From the NCBI RefSeq assembly GCF_038404745.2, contig NZ_JAYKTT020000077.1, positions 36,538 through 100,537 of the forward strand: a DNA stretch of 64,000 nucleotides, written 5' to 3'. Each line of letters starts with the position of its first letter. The stretch's first letter is position 1. The position numbers were made by a program, and so were the translations under genes. Below, piece by piece: positions 27,318 through 36,516 of this stretch. The notes below the pieces were generated by a model. It saw nothing but the letters and a program-made list of their open reading frames with translations. It was not told where the DNA came from and searched no databases. The DNA is from Chlorogloeopsis sp038404745. GTDB lineage: Bacteria; Cyanobacteriota; Cyanobacteriia; Cyanobacteriales; Nostocaceae.

Positions 27318-27947
27318 ATGAATCAGTCAAATCTCATTCGCATCCTGATTGCGGACGATCATCCTGTTGTACGCCAGGGATTGATGGCAATTATTGAGTC
27401 TGAGCAGGACATGAGTATTATCGGTCAGGCTCATAATGGACGTGAAGTGCTAGAAGCTTTCCGTCAACTTCAGCCTGATGTAACGCTAATGGATTTGCGG
27501 ATGCCAGAAATAGGAGGAGTTGAGGCAATTTTTGCGATCAAAACAGAGTTTGAAAACGCGCGGATTATTGTTCTTACATCCTACGACGGTGATGAAGACA
27601 TCTATCGTGGATTACAAGCTGGTGCGAAAGGCTATCTACTCAAAGAGGCTGAACCAGATGAACTTTTGGAAGCAATCCGAGTTGTTTACAACGGTCAAAA
27701 GTATATTCCGCCTATAGTGGGAGCAAAGCTGCTAGAGCGGATGGGTGCGCCACAATTAAGTCAACGAGAGTTGCAAGTGCTCCAGCTAATGGCAAATGGC
27801 AAGAGCAACCAAGAGATTGGTATTACTTTGTCCATAGCAGAAGGTACAGTTAAATTTCATGTCAATAATATTTTGGGCAAGTTAGGAGTTAGCGATCGCA
27901 CACAAGCAGTAATTATGGCGTTCAAGCGGGGAATAGTTAGTCTGTAG
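27318..27947 (+). CDS. NarL/LuxR-type response regulator
   Basis: The protein has 209 aa. The receiver domain (about residues 8-122) shows IADDHPVVRQGL, DVTLMDLRMPEIGGVEA with phosphorylatable Asp59, and KGYLLKEA with the conserved Lys. The C-terminal LuxR-type helix-turn-helix (about 143-207) reads LSQRELQVLQLMANGKSNQ and GTVKFHVNNILGKLGV. It should bind DNA once phosphorylated by the kinase encoded 7 bp upstream. Target genes are not apparent in the window. Confidence 0.95.
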   Translation: MNQSNLIRILIADDHPVVRQGLMAIIESEQDMSIIGQAHNGREVLEAFRQLQPDVTLMDLRMPEIGGVEAIFAIKTEFENARIIVLTSYDGDEDIYRGLQAGAKGYLLKEAEPDELLEAIRVVYNGQKYIPPIVGAKLLERMGAPQLSQRELQVLQLMANGKSNQEIGITLSIAEGTVKFHVNNILGKLGVSDRTQAVIMAFKRGIVSL

Positions 27948-28130
27948 CAGAAGGTAGGAGTCAGAAGGTTTCCCTACACCCCTACACCCTCTCTCAATTC
28001 AGAAGGGAAGAAAATTTTATAAAAATCAGCTTTATCTTAACTATTTCGTAACTTTGAATACAGAATTTTTGGATATCTTTGTAATTGGGCAACAGACAAG
28101 ACAGAACTTAAACAATAGGAAAACTTTAAT

Positions 28131-28331
28131 ATGTCTACTCAAGAGAAGGCTCGTGCCTTAATGCAGCGTCATTATCAACAGGTCAAGCATCGTCAACAAT
28201 CAATGCTTGGACGTACAGGACAAGAACTTGGTATGCCTGCTGAAATAGCTAATTACTGGAACCCAATTCAAGGAAAGCTAAGTCATATGGCAAGGGTGCT
28301 TTATGATCGCAATCATGTGACCTTTAGCTAG
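28131..28331 (+). CDS. conserved small protein, 66 aa
   Basis: The protein is basic and Gln/Arg-rich (EKARALMQRHYQQVKHRQQS, then MLGRTGQELGM and NYWNPIQGKLSHM). It has no membrane segment or signal. The pattern looks like a real small cyanobacterial protein, supported by a strong terminator 38 bases after the stop. I know no function. It stands alone between the NarL-type regulator and ppk. Confidence 0.6.
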   Translation: MSTQEKARALMQRHYQQVKHRQQSMLGRTGQELGMPAEIANYWNPIQGKLSHMARVLYDRNHVTFS

Positions 28332-28368
28332 GATATTTGATGGGTTTAAAGACTCAATACCTGAAAGT

Positions 28369-28398
28369 CCCATCTAGAGAACTTCTAGATGGGTATTT
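28369..28398 (+). terminator. intrinsic terminator after the 66-aa gene
   Basis: CCCATCTAGA (28369-28378) and TCTAGATGGG (28384-28393) form a perfect 10-bp stem with a 5-base loop, followed by TATTTTA. This is the cleanest factor-independent terminator in the window. Confidence 0.85.
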
Positions 28399-28756
28399 TA
28401 ATAAGATTGAAATTATTTAAACTACTGTTAACCTAATGTTTAATATTCTTTAATTACAAAATAATGAGATTAGAGAGATAGTGAAAAAGAATGATTATTT
28501 TATTTAAAAGTGCTGCTTATAAACCGCCTATCAGTATGGTTGCCGAAAATTTATAGCGAGCTTACTTTGCAATTAGTCATTATAAAAATAAGATAAATAA
28601 AAACATTACACGTTCTTTAAGTACTAATTTTTGTTTAAATATTTATCAATTTAATCTGATTAATTAGCAATATTTCTTATGAGAAATTTGAATTTATTCT
28701 GATATGGTTCACTACTGCCTAAACTCTTGTTTAATGGTAATTAATTCATAAAATTT
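28399..28756. other. AT-rich spacer upstream of ppk1
   Basis: The roughly 360 bases after the terminator are very AT-rich and carry no ORF of interest. They probably contain the ppk1 promoter. I see no clear Pho-box direct repeat. Confidence 0.4.
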
Positions 28757-30898
28757 ATGACCAAAACCAAAGATGTTAACAAAGTAATAAATCTCAGTGA
28801 TTCTCAATATTACTTGAATAGAGAACTGAGCTGGTTGGAATTTAATCGACGAGTATTGCACGAAGCACTAGATGTACGCACACCATTACTAGAAAGACTA
28901 AAATTTAGTGCCATATTTAGTTCCAATCTAGATGAATTTTTTATGGTGAGGGTAGCACTGCTCAAAGAACAAGTCAATGCACAACTGAGTCAGCGCAGCC
29001 CAGATGGACGTACACCACAACAACAGCTAGAAGCGATCGCTCAACAACTTCGTCCAATGGTAATTGAACAGCATCGCCACTTTCAGCAAGTCCTATGCCC
29101 GGAGTTGGCAGTAAATGGCATTCACATTCTCAATTACAGCGATATCACCACTCAAGAACGTAGTTATCTCAAACAAATATTTCAACAGAAAATTTTTCCA
29201 GTTCTGACTCCCCTAGCAGTAGATCCGAGCCATCCATTTCCTTTAATGGCAAATCTGAGTCTGAATTTAGCAGTCGTAGTCCAACAGCCAAATACCAAAG
29301 AAGAAAAATTTGCCAGAGTCAAAGTACCCAACATCTTACCTCGATTTATACCCTTACCCCAAAAGTCACCCACAGATAACAACAAATCAAATCACTGGAG
29401 TGGCGTACCAATAGAACAGGCGATCGCTCATAACCTAGAAGCCTTATTTCCAGGGATGATCATCAAGGAATATCACTTGTTTCGACTCACTCGTGATGCA
29501 GATTTAGAAGTAGCAGAACAAGAAGCCGATGACTTACTCTTAGCAATTCAGCAAGAGCTGCGTAAACGCCACTTTGGCGGTTCAGTAGTGCGCTTAGAAA
29601 TTCAACCATCAATGCCACAATCAGTGCGACAAATGCTAATGGCAGAAATGGAATTGAGCGAGTTCGATGTATACGAAATTGAAGGACTTTTGAATTTAAA
29701 AGATTTGATGTCATTAATGGCGCTGCCATTACCTGAGTTGAAAGATCCACCTTTCTCATCAGTCATACCACCCCGTCTGCGTCACTTTCATCAACCGAGT
29801 AAAATTGCCAACTTAGATGACGAAGAAAAAAGCATATTCTCAGTCATTGAGCAAAAAGATTTGCTGGTACATCATCCTTACGAATCCTTCAGTGCCTCTG
29901 TAGAAGAATTTATTGCTCAAGCCGCCCGTGATCCAGATGTACTAGCAATAAAAATGACACTATACCGTACCTCTGGCGATTCTGAAATTGTTCATTCTCT
30001 GATTGCCGCTGCCGAAAGTGGCAAGCAAGTAGCTGTACTTGTAGAGTTAAAAGCTCGTTTTGATGAAGAAAACAATATTACTTGGGCGCAAAAGCTAGAA
30101 AAATCTGGTATTCATGTAATTTATGGTTTGGTAGGATTGAAAACTCACACTAAGACTGCGCTGGTAGTACGCAGACAAGGAGAGAATATTCGTCGTTACG
30201 TCCACATTGGTACTGGTAACTACAATTCCAAAACAGCAAAATTATACACTGACTTAGGGCTGTTGAGCTGTCGAGAAGAGTTAGGTGCAGATTTAACTGA
30301 TTTATTCAATTATTTGACGGGCTATTCCTGTCAAAGTTCTTATCGCAAGCTACTAGTTTCTCCAGTAAATATGCGCGATCGCATCATTGCGCTGATTGAA
30401 AGAGAAATCGAACATTGTAAAAATGGTCACAAGGGGCATATTATTGCCAAGATGAATTCGTTGGTTGACCCTCAAATTATTGCTACTCTCTATCAAGCAT
30501 CTCAAGCTGGGGTAGAAATTGATTTGATTGTGAGGGGTATCTGCTGTTTGCGTCCTCAGGTGGCACAAGTTAGTGAGAAGATTCAAGTAATTAGTATTGT
30601 TGGTCGTTTCTTAGAACACTCCCGTATTTTTTACTTCCACAATCATGGCGAAAATGAAGTGTTCATTGGTAGTGCCGATTGGATGCCTCGCAATTTAGAT
30701 CGAAGAGTTGAAGCTGTTACTCCTGTTGAAGAGCTTGAGATTATTCAAGAGTTACAAAATATTTTGCAGATCTTACTTCAAGATAACCGCCATGCATGGG
30801 AACTTCAATCTGATGGTTCCTATATGCAACGTCGTCCTAACAAAGATGAGCCTGAACGCTCTGCCCAGGCTTTGTTTATGGAAATGACACAGCAATAA
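28757..30898 (+). CDS. ppk1: polyphosphate kinase 1
   Basis: PPK1 reversibly transfers the ATP gamma-phosphate to polyphosphate. The protein (713 aa) has the family's usual length and four-domain order: the N-terminal domain YLNRELSWLEFNRRVLHEAL, the head domain with LRLNLA-like text, and two catalytic phospholipase D-like domains. The autophosphorylated histidine is in RRYVHIGTGNYNSKTAKLYT (His483), and a second conserved site is FYFHNHGENEVFIGSADWMPRNLDRRVE. It stands alone; no ppx or pst gene is adjacent. Confidence 0.96.
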   Translation: MTKTKDVNKVINLSDSQYYLNRELSWLEFNRRVLHEALDVRTPLLERLKFSAIFSSNLDEFFMVRVALLKEQVNAQLSQRSPDGRTPQQQLEAIAQQLRPMVIEQHRHFQQVLCPELAVNGIHILNYSDITTQERSYLKQIFQQKIFPVLTPLAVDPSHPFPLMANLSLNLAVVVQQPNTKEEKFARVKVPNILPRFIPLPQKSPTDNNKSNHWSGVPIEQAIAHNLEALFPGMIIKEYHLFRLTRDADLEVAEQEADDLLLAIQQELRKRHFGGSVVRLEIQPSMPQSVRQMLMAEMELSEFDVYEIEGLLNLKDLMSLMALPLPELKDPPFSSVIPPRLRHFHQPSKIANLDDEEKSIFSVIEQKDLLVHHPYESFSASVEEFIAQAARDPDVLAIKMTLYRTSGDSEIVHSLIAAAESGKQVAVLVELKARFDEENNITWAQKLEKSGIHVIYGLVGLKTHTKTALVVRRQGENIRRYVHIGTGNYNSKTAKLYTDLGLLSCREELGADLTDLFNYLTGYSCQSSYRKLLVSPVNMRDRIIALIEREIEHCKNGHKGHIIAKMNSLVDPQIIATLYQASQAGVEIDLIVRGICCLRPQVAQVSEKIQVISIVGRFLEHSRIFYFHNHGENEVFIGSADWMPRNLDRRVEAVTPVEELEIIQELQNILQILLQDNRHAWELQSDGSYMQRRPNKDEPERSAQALFMEMTQQ

Positions 30899-30949
30899 CT
30901 AGTATTTACTCTAGGCAAGAAAACTAATTGCTAGTTTCTAGTCAACTTT

Positions 30950-31168
30950 CTAAGAGGCTTTCGCATTTCTATAGTTTGCATCTACCCAACAGCGGGGTAG
31001 ATTTTCACCAGAAGGAAAAACAAGGCTTTCTTTTTGATAAGATTCTGGAGATTGTTCTTCTTGCCCTCTTTGTTCCTGGGCTTGAATACTTTCTACAGTA
31101 GGATCAATTAATTCTTGAACATTGACAATTTTGATTAGTTCACCACTGTCTTTAATTTGTAGTAACAT
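30950..31168 (-). CDS. conserved small cyanobacterial protein
   Basis: This acidic protein of 72 aa begins MLLQIKDSGELIKIVNVQEL and ends in SLVFPSGENLPRCWVDANY. The LVFPSG.LPRCW ending is a pattern I associate with a small family in cyanobacteria, sometimes loosely annotated as acetyltransferase, with no known activity. It is convergent with ppk1, about 50 bp away. Confidence 0.65.
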   Translation of the reverse strand: MLLQIKDSGELIKIVNVQELIDPTVESIQAQEQRGQEEQSPESYQKESLVFPSGENLPRCWVDANYRNAKAS

Positions 31169-31328
31169 CTAAAGCTGTCTCCGTAATTTTACTGGCTTGT
31201 CAAAATCAGAAAAATAAAAATAAGGCATCTTTAATTTTCATTCTCAGCGACTGTGAGAATGACTAGCTAGATGCAGCTCTAACGCCCCCAAACACCGAGT
31301 TAAAAAGATAGCTAACTTCGGGGGAAAA

Positions 31329-31640
31329 TTATATTTCGCGCTGATACTTCTCTAATATGTCTACTAAATTGACCTGACATTGCAGAGGTAATAAATCAAT
31401 TAGAGGAAGTTCTTTCCTACCACCGCCCAGCTTGACTGGAATGGATTCTAGTACCTGGATGACATCTTCTTCATCTATTGGCTTACTCCCAGTAATTAAA
31501 GCGTACATCTGTTCTGCAACAACAGTATGCATCTTGGCATCCGATAAATACAGATGCCATTTAGCAATGTCTATGTAAATGTTTTCGCCTATTTCAGCTG
31601 CTAAGTTTTCCAGTAGTTCTGAGGTGTTAGTTTTGGCCAT
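31329..31640 (-). CDS. DUF3181-like protein
   Basis: The protein is 103 aa. The segment AAEIGENIYIDIAKWHLYLSDAKMHT matches what I recall of DUF3181, a family seen in cyanobacteria and plastid-bearing lineages. A conserved second part reads IPVKLGGGRKELPLIDLLPL. It is soluble and mostly helical. Function is unknown. It shares the minus strand with the 2TM gene upstream and the 72-aa gene downstream, but the gaps exceed 100 bp. Confidence 0.7.
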   Translation of the reverse strand: MAKTNTSELLENLAAEIGENIYIDIAKWHLYLSDAKMHTVVAEQMYALITGSKPIDEEDVIQVLESIPVKLGGGRKELPLIDLLPLQCQVNLVDILEKYQREI

Positions 31641-31755
31641 AGTAATACCCTGATTAACTGGAATCAGTTTCTATTTTGATAAGAATTATCGCTTAAGTAA
31701 TCGAGTTAACTCTACCGTCGCAAGTTACAATCTTTTAAATTCGATTGCTCAGTCT

Positions 31756-32013
31756 TCAGGTGGATTTCGGTGGTGTCTGTGAATAGTTGGCGATCGCAGC
31801 AATGTAAATTAGATGTGTCAACAGTATTACCAACCAGACTGTTGTTAGCCAAGGTAGCCACTCCCAATTAGCTTTGAGGAAGTTATGAAAAAACCATAAG
31901 CCAGAGTTAGATGCCGCAAATATTGCCACGTGTACAGCAAAATTCATTCGGTCATCTAGTTTACGGTAAGCAGGATCATTGCGATCGGGTTGACGAGGCC
32001 AACGAGGAGGCAT
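31756..32013 (-). CDS. 2TM-domain protein
   Basis: This 85-aa protein has a charged N-terminus (PPRWPRQPDRNDPAYRKLDD) and two membrane helices joined by a short polar loop (FAVHVAIFAASNSGLWFF and WLTTVWLVILLTHLIYIAAI). This matches the small bacterial 2TM domain, also fused to histidine kinases and found alone in cyanobacteria. Its partner is unknown. Confidence 0.7.
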   Translation of the reverse strand: MPPRWPRQPDRNDPAYRKLDDRMNFAVHVAIFAASNSGLWFFHNFLKANWEWLPWLTTVWLVILLTHLIYIAAIANYSQTPPKST

Positions 32014-33165
32014 ATATATTTGTTACAGAATTTCATAAATTTACTTTCTGACCTATTTTAAGGTTTTTTGTGTATTGTCGGTGTTTACCTTATATTGGAT
32101 TGCCAAAAATTTTAGAGCTTATTCTGACTAACAAAAATAGAAGCTTGGATAAATTGCATAAAAATAACTGCTCTGAGGTAAGTCTAAAGTAGACATTGCT
32201 AAACTGCTTACTTAAAGAGGACAAGGAGCCAGCGCTGTGGTGAATCGGCTGTGCTGACGGGTAACACGAGCGCAGCGACTGGCGTGGGGAGACAAAGGGA
32301 AGGAACGTGTTCTTACACTCTTACACCCCCACACCCATTTTCAAGACAGACGCCCATGTGATTAAATCACACAACGAGGAATGAAAACTGTCTTTCCTTC
32401 TGCCTTCTGCCCTACCCTTCGGGAACGGCTTCGCCGAACGGGTACCCTGCCCTGGCGGGAAGCCGCTAGCTAACGCAACGCTTGACGGCGAACGCGTCTA
32501 GTGCCGACTTGTAGGCGCCGAAGGCGACTTTCCGTAGGGTAGCACGTGGCGTCCAAGAGGGGGGCTGCCTCACCTCCTGCTCTCTGCCTTATTTTCAAGC
32601 CATGTGTTTTGTTGCCACTTAAGATTGAGCAATTATATGTTTGTTTGTAAACATTGAAAATCGCTTAGGCTGTGAAAATTACTATTAATCATTAGAATTT
32701 AGGCAGTTTTGTAAAAAACAATAGTTTTGCGCTGTGTACTATCTAGACTTGTAGATTAATGTTAAAAGAAAATAGAAATAAAGAAATTTACTAAGGATAA
32801 ATTTTCTTATTCAAAAATTACTGTAGATTGGTTTTAGTACAAATAAAATTTTTATTTAATTATTTTGCTAATACATTTTTGTATCTACTTTTATAAATTT
32901 CTGAACAAATTTAGTATCGGTTTTAAATTTTTCATGAAGACAACTTATTTCTACCCTTAGGTAAGTATCTTTAGCCGCCAGTAACGGATAATCAATACCA
33001 AGAGACTAAAATTTGTAATCAATTTATCCATTTTCTATTTCTACTTATACGATTGAAGGTACTAGAGCAGTCAAACTTATTTACCTGAATAAAATTTTAT
33101 ACATTAGTGCAATGAGAAGGAATATAAATATTACAACTGGATAATCTTTATCAGGAGTAGCGCTC
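32014..33165. other. 1.15-kb spacer rich in dispersed repeats
   Basis: The left half (32214-32600) is patchy with GC-rich repeat text: ACGAGCGCAGCGACTGGCG, a CGGGAACGGCTTCGCCGAACGGG hairpin-like section, and a 68-base element at 32485-32552 repeated in inverted form at 39846-39912. A 15-base palindrome TGTGATTAAATCACA lies at 32357-32371. The right half (32600-33160) is AT-rich and featureless. No gene is supported. Confidence 0.55.
32485..32552 (+). repeat. dispersed repeat element, copy 1
   Basis: This GC-rich element of 68 bases begins ACGGCGAACGCGTCTAGTGC and ends in CGTAGGGTAGCACGTGGCGT. A near-identical copy in opposite orientation lies at 39846-39912; the first about 43 bases agree exactly. 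It includes the self-complementary GGCGCC core. It is probably a non-autonomous mobile repeat. Confidence 0.8.
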
Positions 33166-33237
33166 ATGAATTACAAGCAAGGCCAGTTCTTTGGTCAAAT
33201 GCAGATATATGTTGTCTATTTATTGTGTATTTTGTAG
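33166..33237 (+). CDS. possible 23-residue hydrophobic peptide
   Basis: An ATG at 33166, eight bases after GGAG, opens a 23-codon frame (MNYKQGQFFGQMQIYVVYLL and three more residues) ending in TAG. The hydrophobic C-terminus could form a single membrane helix. It sits 31 bases before the TIGR04222-type gene and could be a leader or a chance frame. Confidence is low. Confidence 0.2.
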   Translation: MNYKQGQFFGQMQIYVVYLLCIL

Positions 33238-33268
33238 ATTTAAATACTCAGTAAAGTTTTAGGAAGTC

Positions 33269-34156
33269 TTGCTAAGGCAAGATTGTATTGAAATAGTACG
33301 GCTTTTTATCTTGTTTTTTGCCAACAGTATATTTATGGTTTCTAACTCGCTGATGTTAACATTTAATTATTTAAATTTATATATTTTTATTTTGTTAGCA
33401 GCTGCTACAAATATAATTGCTTACATTTTACGTACTAATCTGCGAAGAACTCATAACAGTTATGAGTATGAATTGCCTTCTCTGAATGCCTACGAAATTG
33501 CTTATCTAGCTGGTGGTCAACAGCGAGCAATAGATACTGCCATCGTAAGCTTGGTACAGCATGGGTATTTACAAGCGTATCCAGAAACACGAGCCTTAAA
33601 ATTGAAAGCTACTTTACCTAAAGATTGCTTTGTCTTGGAAACAGAGATATCACATCTTGTTAGATTCAATGGTAGCATCAGTCAAATTACAACATCCGTT
33701 ACCCATGCTACATTTCCAATCTATAGACGCTTAATTAATCTTGGTCTATTGATGTCTATAGATCAAGCAAAAAGCTTACAGTTTTTGTCTGTGCTACCAA
33801 TATTTGTCCTGTCAATTGTGGGCATGGGTATGATTATTTTAGATATTTCTCAAGGACGACCAGTTAGTTTGTTAGTGCTGCTATGTACAATTGCTATTAC
33901 CCTTGGTTTTTGCTTTCTATCTATACCCATACATCGAAGTTTAGAAGGCGATCGCATTCTCAAAAACCTTCGTGCTACCAACTCTTTTACCACCACAGAA
34001 GATGATTCTCAATTGATAGCATTCGCCCTTTTTGGTGTAGGAGTTTTAGCGAATAGTCCTCTGAATGATTTGCGACAAGTATTAGTGTCTCGTTTTAGTT
34101 TTGATCACAAACCATATTTGCTGCAATGTTTGAGTTATGCTGCTGCTTTATTTTGA
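33269..34156 (+). CDS. TIGR04222-type membrane protein
   Basis: The protein has 295 aa as given from a TTG; an ATG at 33335 would shorten it by 22 residues and is equally plausible. The hallmark is NAYEIAYLAGGQQRAIDTAIVSLVQHGYL, matching the TIGR04222 motif (an AYLAGG.xRA winged-helix-like patch after the first helix). Membrane helices lie at about 33-52, 182-200 and 205-222. The C-terminus has the GVGVLANSPLNDL pattern. The role is unknown; related proteins are thought to be exported or membrane-tethered. Confidence 0.75.
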   Translation: MLRQDCIEIVRLFILFFANSIFMVSNSLMLTFNYLNLYIFILLAAATNIIAYILRTNLRRTHNSYEYELPSLNAYEIAYLAGGQQRAIDTAIVSLVQHGYLQAYPETRALKLKATLPKDCFVLETEISHLVRFNGSISQITTSVTHATFPIYRRLINLGLLMSIDQAKSLQFLSVLPIFVLSIVGMGMIILDISQGRPVSLLVLLCTIAITLGFCFLSIPIHRSLEGDRILKNLRATNSFTTTEDDSQLIAFALFGVGVLANSPLNDLRQVLVSRFSFDHKPYLLQCLSYAAALF

Positions 34157-34307
34157 GATGGTAGAGTCAACAGTCTTAAATAACTGAAACTGATCAGAGT
34201 AATTTTTAGTGTGTAGTTAAACAAATCTAATAGATACTCAGTCAATGCTGTTTACGGTAAATACAAATGCTAGGATCTTCTAGTAGCTGCTGTAGTCCTT
34301 GCTATTA

Positions 34308-34772
34308 ATGAATAAATCATTGGATGAAGCCCTTTCTATTGACATTGCCACTCGTATAAAAAGTAAAGCTAAAAAACCGTTTGACAATGCTTACAAAGCA
34401 GCATTAGCGACGGAGGGAGCTATTTACGTCCAAGGGTTTTTGGCTAGCAAAGGTGTACCCTACCAACCTGTTGAACATAGTTGGATTGAAGTAGGCGATC
34501 GCATTGTCGATCCAACACTACCGCACCTTCATAAAAATACAGAGGAAATTTGGTACTTTCCGGCACAACACTTAACGGTAAAGCAACTGAAAGCGATTAT
34601 TGAAGAATCTAAGGAAGATTATCCAGAAGATGATCCTCTGCCAGTATATGGTGAAGCACCATATGAATATTACGGTGACGTGATGTTAGGTGGTAAAGAT
34701 TACTTAAAAGCTTATCAGGAAGCTGAGGCTAAATGTTTAGAACTTAATCGGAAAATGGCTGAGAATAATTAG
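34308..34772 (+). CDS. uncharacterised acidic protein with a HSWIE..DPT motif
   Basis: This protein has 154 aa, starting at the ATG at 34308 (an upstream TTG adds three residues). It carries YQPVEHSWIEVGDRIVDPTL, a short pattern reminiscent of transglutaminase-like folds, where His and Asp lie in HxW...D; no upstream catalytic cysteine is visible. The C-terminus is acidic and helical. No signal or membrane segment is seen. Function is unknown. Confidence 0.6.
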   Translation: MNKSLDEALSIDIATRIKSKAKKPFDNAYKAALATEGAIYVQGFLASKGVPYQPVEHSWIEVGDRIVDPTLPHLHKNTEEIWYFPAQHLTVKQLKAIIEESKEDYPEDDPLPVYGEAPYEYYGDVMLGGKDYLKAYQEAEAKCLELNRKMAENN

Positions 34773-34995
34773 ATAGTAGACAGAAACAGTCTCAATAAAA
34801 AACTTAAACCAAGCATAAAGAAACTTCACCTCTTTCCTCTTTTTTAGTTAATGATGGAAGTATCTAGTAGAAATCCGGTTTGATTATTGAAAAAATTAAG
34901 TATTTGTAGGGGAAGCAGTTTACGGTGTAGATTTTCTTCCCGCAAAACTGCCGTTGTGTTAGGAGTTTAGTCTAACGTACCCAACCCTTGAAAAC

Positions 34996-35028
34996 GGTGC
35001 GTTACGCTTCGCGACAACACACCCTACG
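34996..35028. repeat. GGTGCGTTACG ... CACACCCTACG dispersed repeat (short form)
   Basis: GGTGCGTTACG (34996-35006) and CACACCCTACG (35018-35028) flank a CTTCGCGACAA centre. The same two ends flank a longer hairpin at 51458-51524. This is a dispersed palindromic repeat family of cyanobacterial spacers. Confidence 0.7.
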
Positions 35029-35077
35029 TGTTTTTCAAAAATCAAATCTGAGTCCTATAGTAGGAAAGGGTGAGATA

Positions 35078-35178
35078 ATACCAATTCTCATCAAGGAAGC
35101 AACAGATGAGGACGCGGGGACACACCAGACAGGAAGACGCGGAGATTAATGTATTGCCGGATTTTAGAGAAATGGTAT
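35078..35178. repeat. MITE-like element, copy 1
   Basis: ATACCAATTCTC at the left end is the inverse of GAGAAATGGTAT at the right end with one mismatch. The right part, GCCGGATTTTAGAGAAATGG, matches the right part of the element at 63812-63931. It is about 101 bases long with no coding capacity, so it is probably a non-autonomous transposable element. Confidence 0.65.
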
Positions 35179-35252
35179 AAATTTCAATTCAGAAGCTAAA
35201 TAAAGATAGCGTTTAACCACTCCTTACAGAAAGTCTATCTGTTCTGTCTTTT

Positions 35253-36470
35253 TCAACTCAAAAACTTCTCTACACATCGAACAAACATTTCTACACCCAT
35301 CGCCAACACAGTTTCATCAAAATCAAAGCGGGGATGATGATGGGGATATGCCAAGTTTTTCGCTGGGTTAGCAGAACCAAGGAAGAAATAGCAACCAGGC
35401 ACCTCCTGCAAGAAGTAGGACATATCTTCCCCGCCCATAGTTTGACACTCTGGCACAATACCCACGGGTGTTTCTACTACTTCTTGGGCTACTGATCGCA
35501 CTAATTCTGCCATACCGGCATCATTAATTGTTGCTGGGTAAAGTTCGCAGTATTTAAAGTCATAATTTGCACCATAACTCTGACAAATACCAGCAATAAC
35601 CTGTTGGATTCGCTGCTTAAAAAAGCCTTCTAAAGAAGGATTAAAATATCGAACAGTACCTTTCATAATTGCTGTATCAGCAATCACATTATGTGTAGTA
35701 CCAGCATGGAGTGCGCCAACAGTTACCACTGCCGAATCAATGGGATTGACATTACGAGCAACAATAGTTTGTAAGGCAGTAACTATTTGGGCAGCAACGA
35801 CAACAGAATCTACAGTTTGATGAGGTATTGCTCCATGCCCACCTTTACCAAAAATTGTGCAGTCGAATAACTCTACAGCTGCCATTAATGCACCTGCACG
35901 CACACCCACTGTTCCCAAAGGCAGATTATTCCACAGATGCAAACCAACGATCGCATCAACATCAGGATTTTTGAGTGCGCCAGCTTCAATCATTGGCTTT
36001 GCGCCTCCCGGCCCTTCTTCGGCTGGTTGGAAGATAATTTTTACAGTGCCAGGAAATTCTTCGCGATGTTGTTGGAGATAATAAGCTGTGCCAAGAGCGA
36101 TCGCTGTATGTCCATCATGTCCACAAGCATGCATTACTCCATCATGCTGGGAACGATACGGTACTTCGTTGAGTTCTTGAATTGGTAAAGCATCCATATC
36201 TGCCCGAATTGCTAGAACTCTCTCTAAGCCAGGCTTTTTCCCTTTGATAATGGCAACAATACCAGTTTTGGCAATACCAGTCTGATGCTCAATTCCCCAT
36301 TCTTGCAATTTCTGGGAGACAAACTCAGCAGTCAGGTTTTCTTGAAAACTCAGTTCAGGTTTTTGGTGAAATCGTCGCCGCCACTCCACAAGTAATGGCT
36401 GTAATGAGCGAATCGAGAGTCGCACGCGAGATAAATCAACAGTAGTTGAGTTGGGAAATGTCGAAACCAT
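35253..36470 (-). CDS. M20-family amidohydrolase (hippurate/IAA-amino-acid hydrolase type)
   Basis: The protein is a 405-aa metallo-amidohydrolase. Metal ligands are apparent in AIRADMDALPIQE, VMHACGHDGHTAIALG, PAEEGPGGAKPMIEAGAL and the terminal PHHHPRFDFDE. A dimerisation domain with KGGHGAIPHQTVDSVVVAAQ interrupts the catalytic fold, as in M20D members. It probably releases an acyl group from N-acyl amino acids. Its gene starts 46 bp after bioD on the same strand, so the two may be cotranscribed without an obvious biochemical link. Confidence 0.92.
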   Translation of the reverse strand: MVSTFPNSTTVDLSRVRLSIRSLQPLLVEWRRRFHQKPELSFQENLTAEFVSQKLQEWGIEHQTGIAKTGIVAIIKGKKPGLERVLAIRADMDALPIQELNEVPYRSQHDGVMHACGHDGHTAIALGTAYYLQQHREEFPGTVKIIFQPAEEGPGGAKPMIEAGALKNPDVDAIVGLHLWNNLPLGTVGVRAGALMAAVELFDCTIFGKGGHGAIPHQTVDSVVVAAQIVTALQTIVARNVNPIDSAVVTVGALHAGTTHNVIADTAIMKGTVRYFNPSLEGFFKQRIQQVIAGICQSYGANYDFKYCELYPATINDAGMAELVRSVAQEVVETPVGIVPECQTMGGEDMSYFLQEVPGCYFFLGSANPAKNLAYPHHHPRFDFDETVLAMGVEMFVRCVEKFLS

Positions 36471-36516
36471 TGCTCACATTTTTAAATTACTATTCGGGTA
36501 TTTTCATTGTGACTCG

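Larger units (their letters stand above)
34773..35252. other. spacer holding two repeat elements
   Basis: The 480-base convergent spacer contains a GGTGCGTTACG...ACCCTACG repeat (34996-35028) and a MITE-like element (35078-35178). No gene is supported. Confidence 0.6.

Noticed and set aside
32357..32371. TGTGATTAAATCACA palindrome, resembling a cAMP-receptor-protein site
   Set aside because: The centre is one base too short for the usual TGTGA-N6-TCACA, and it lies in repeat-rich spacer far from a gene start.
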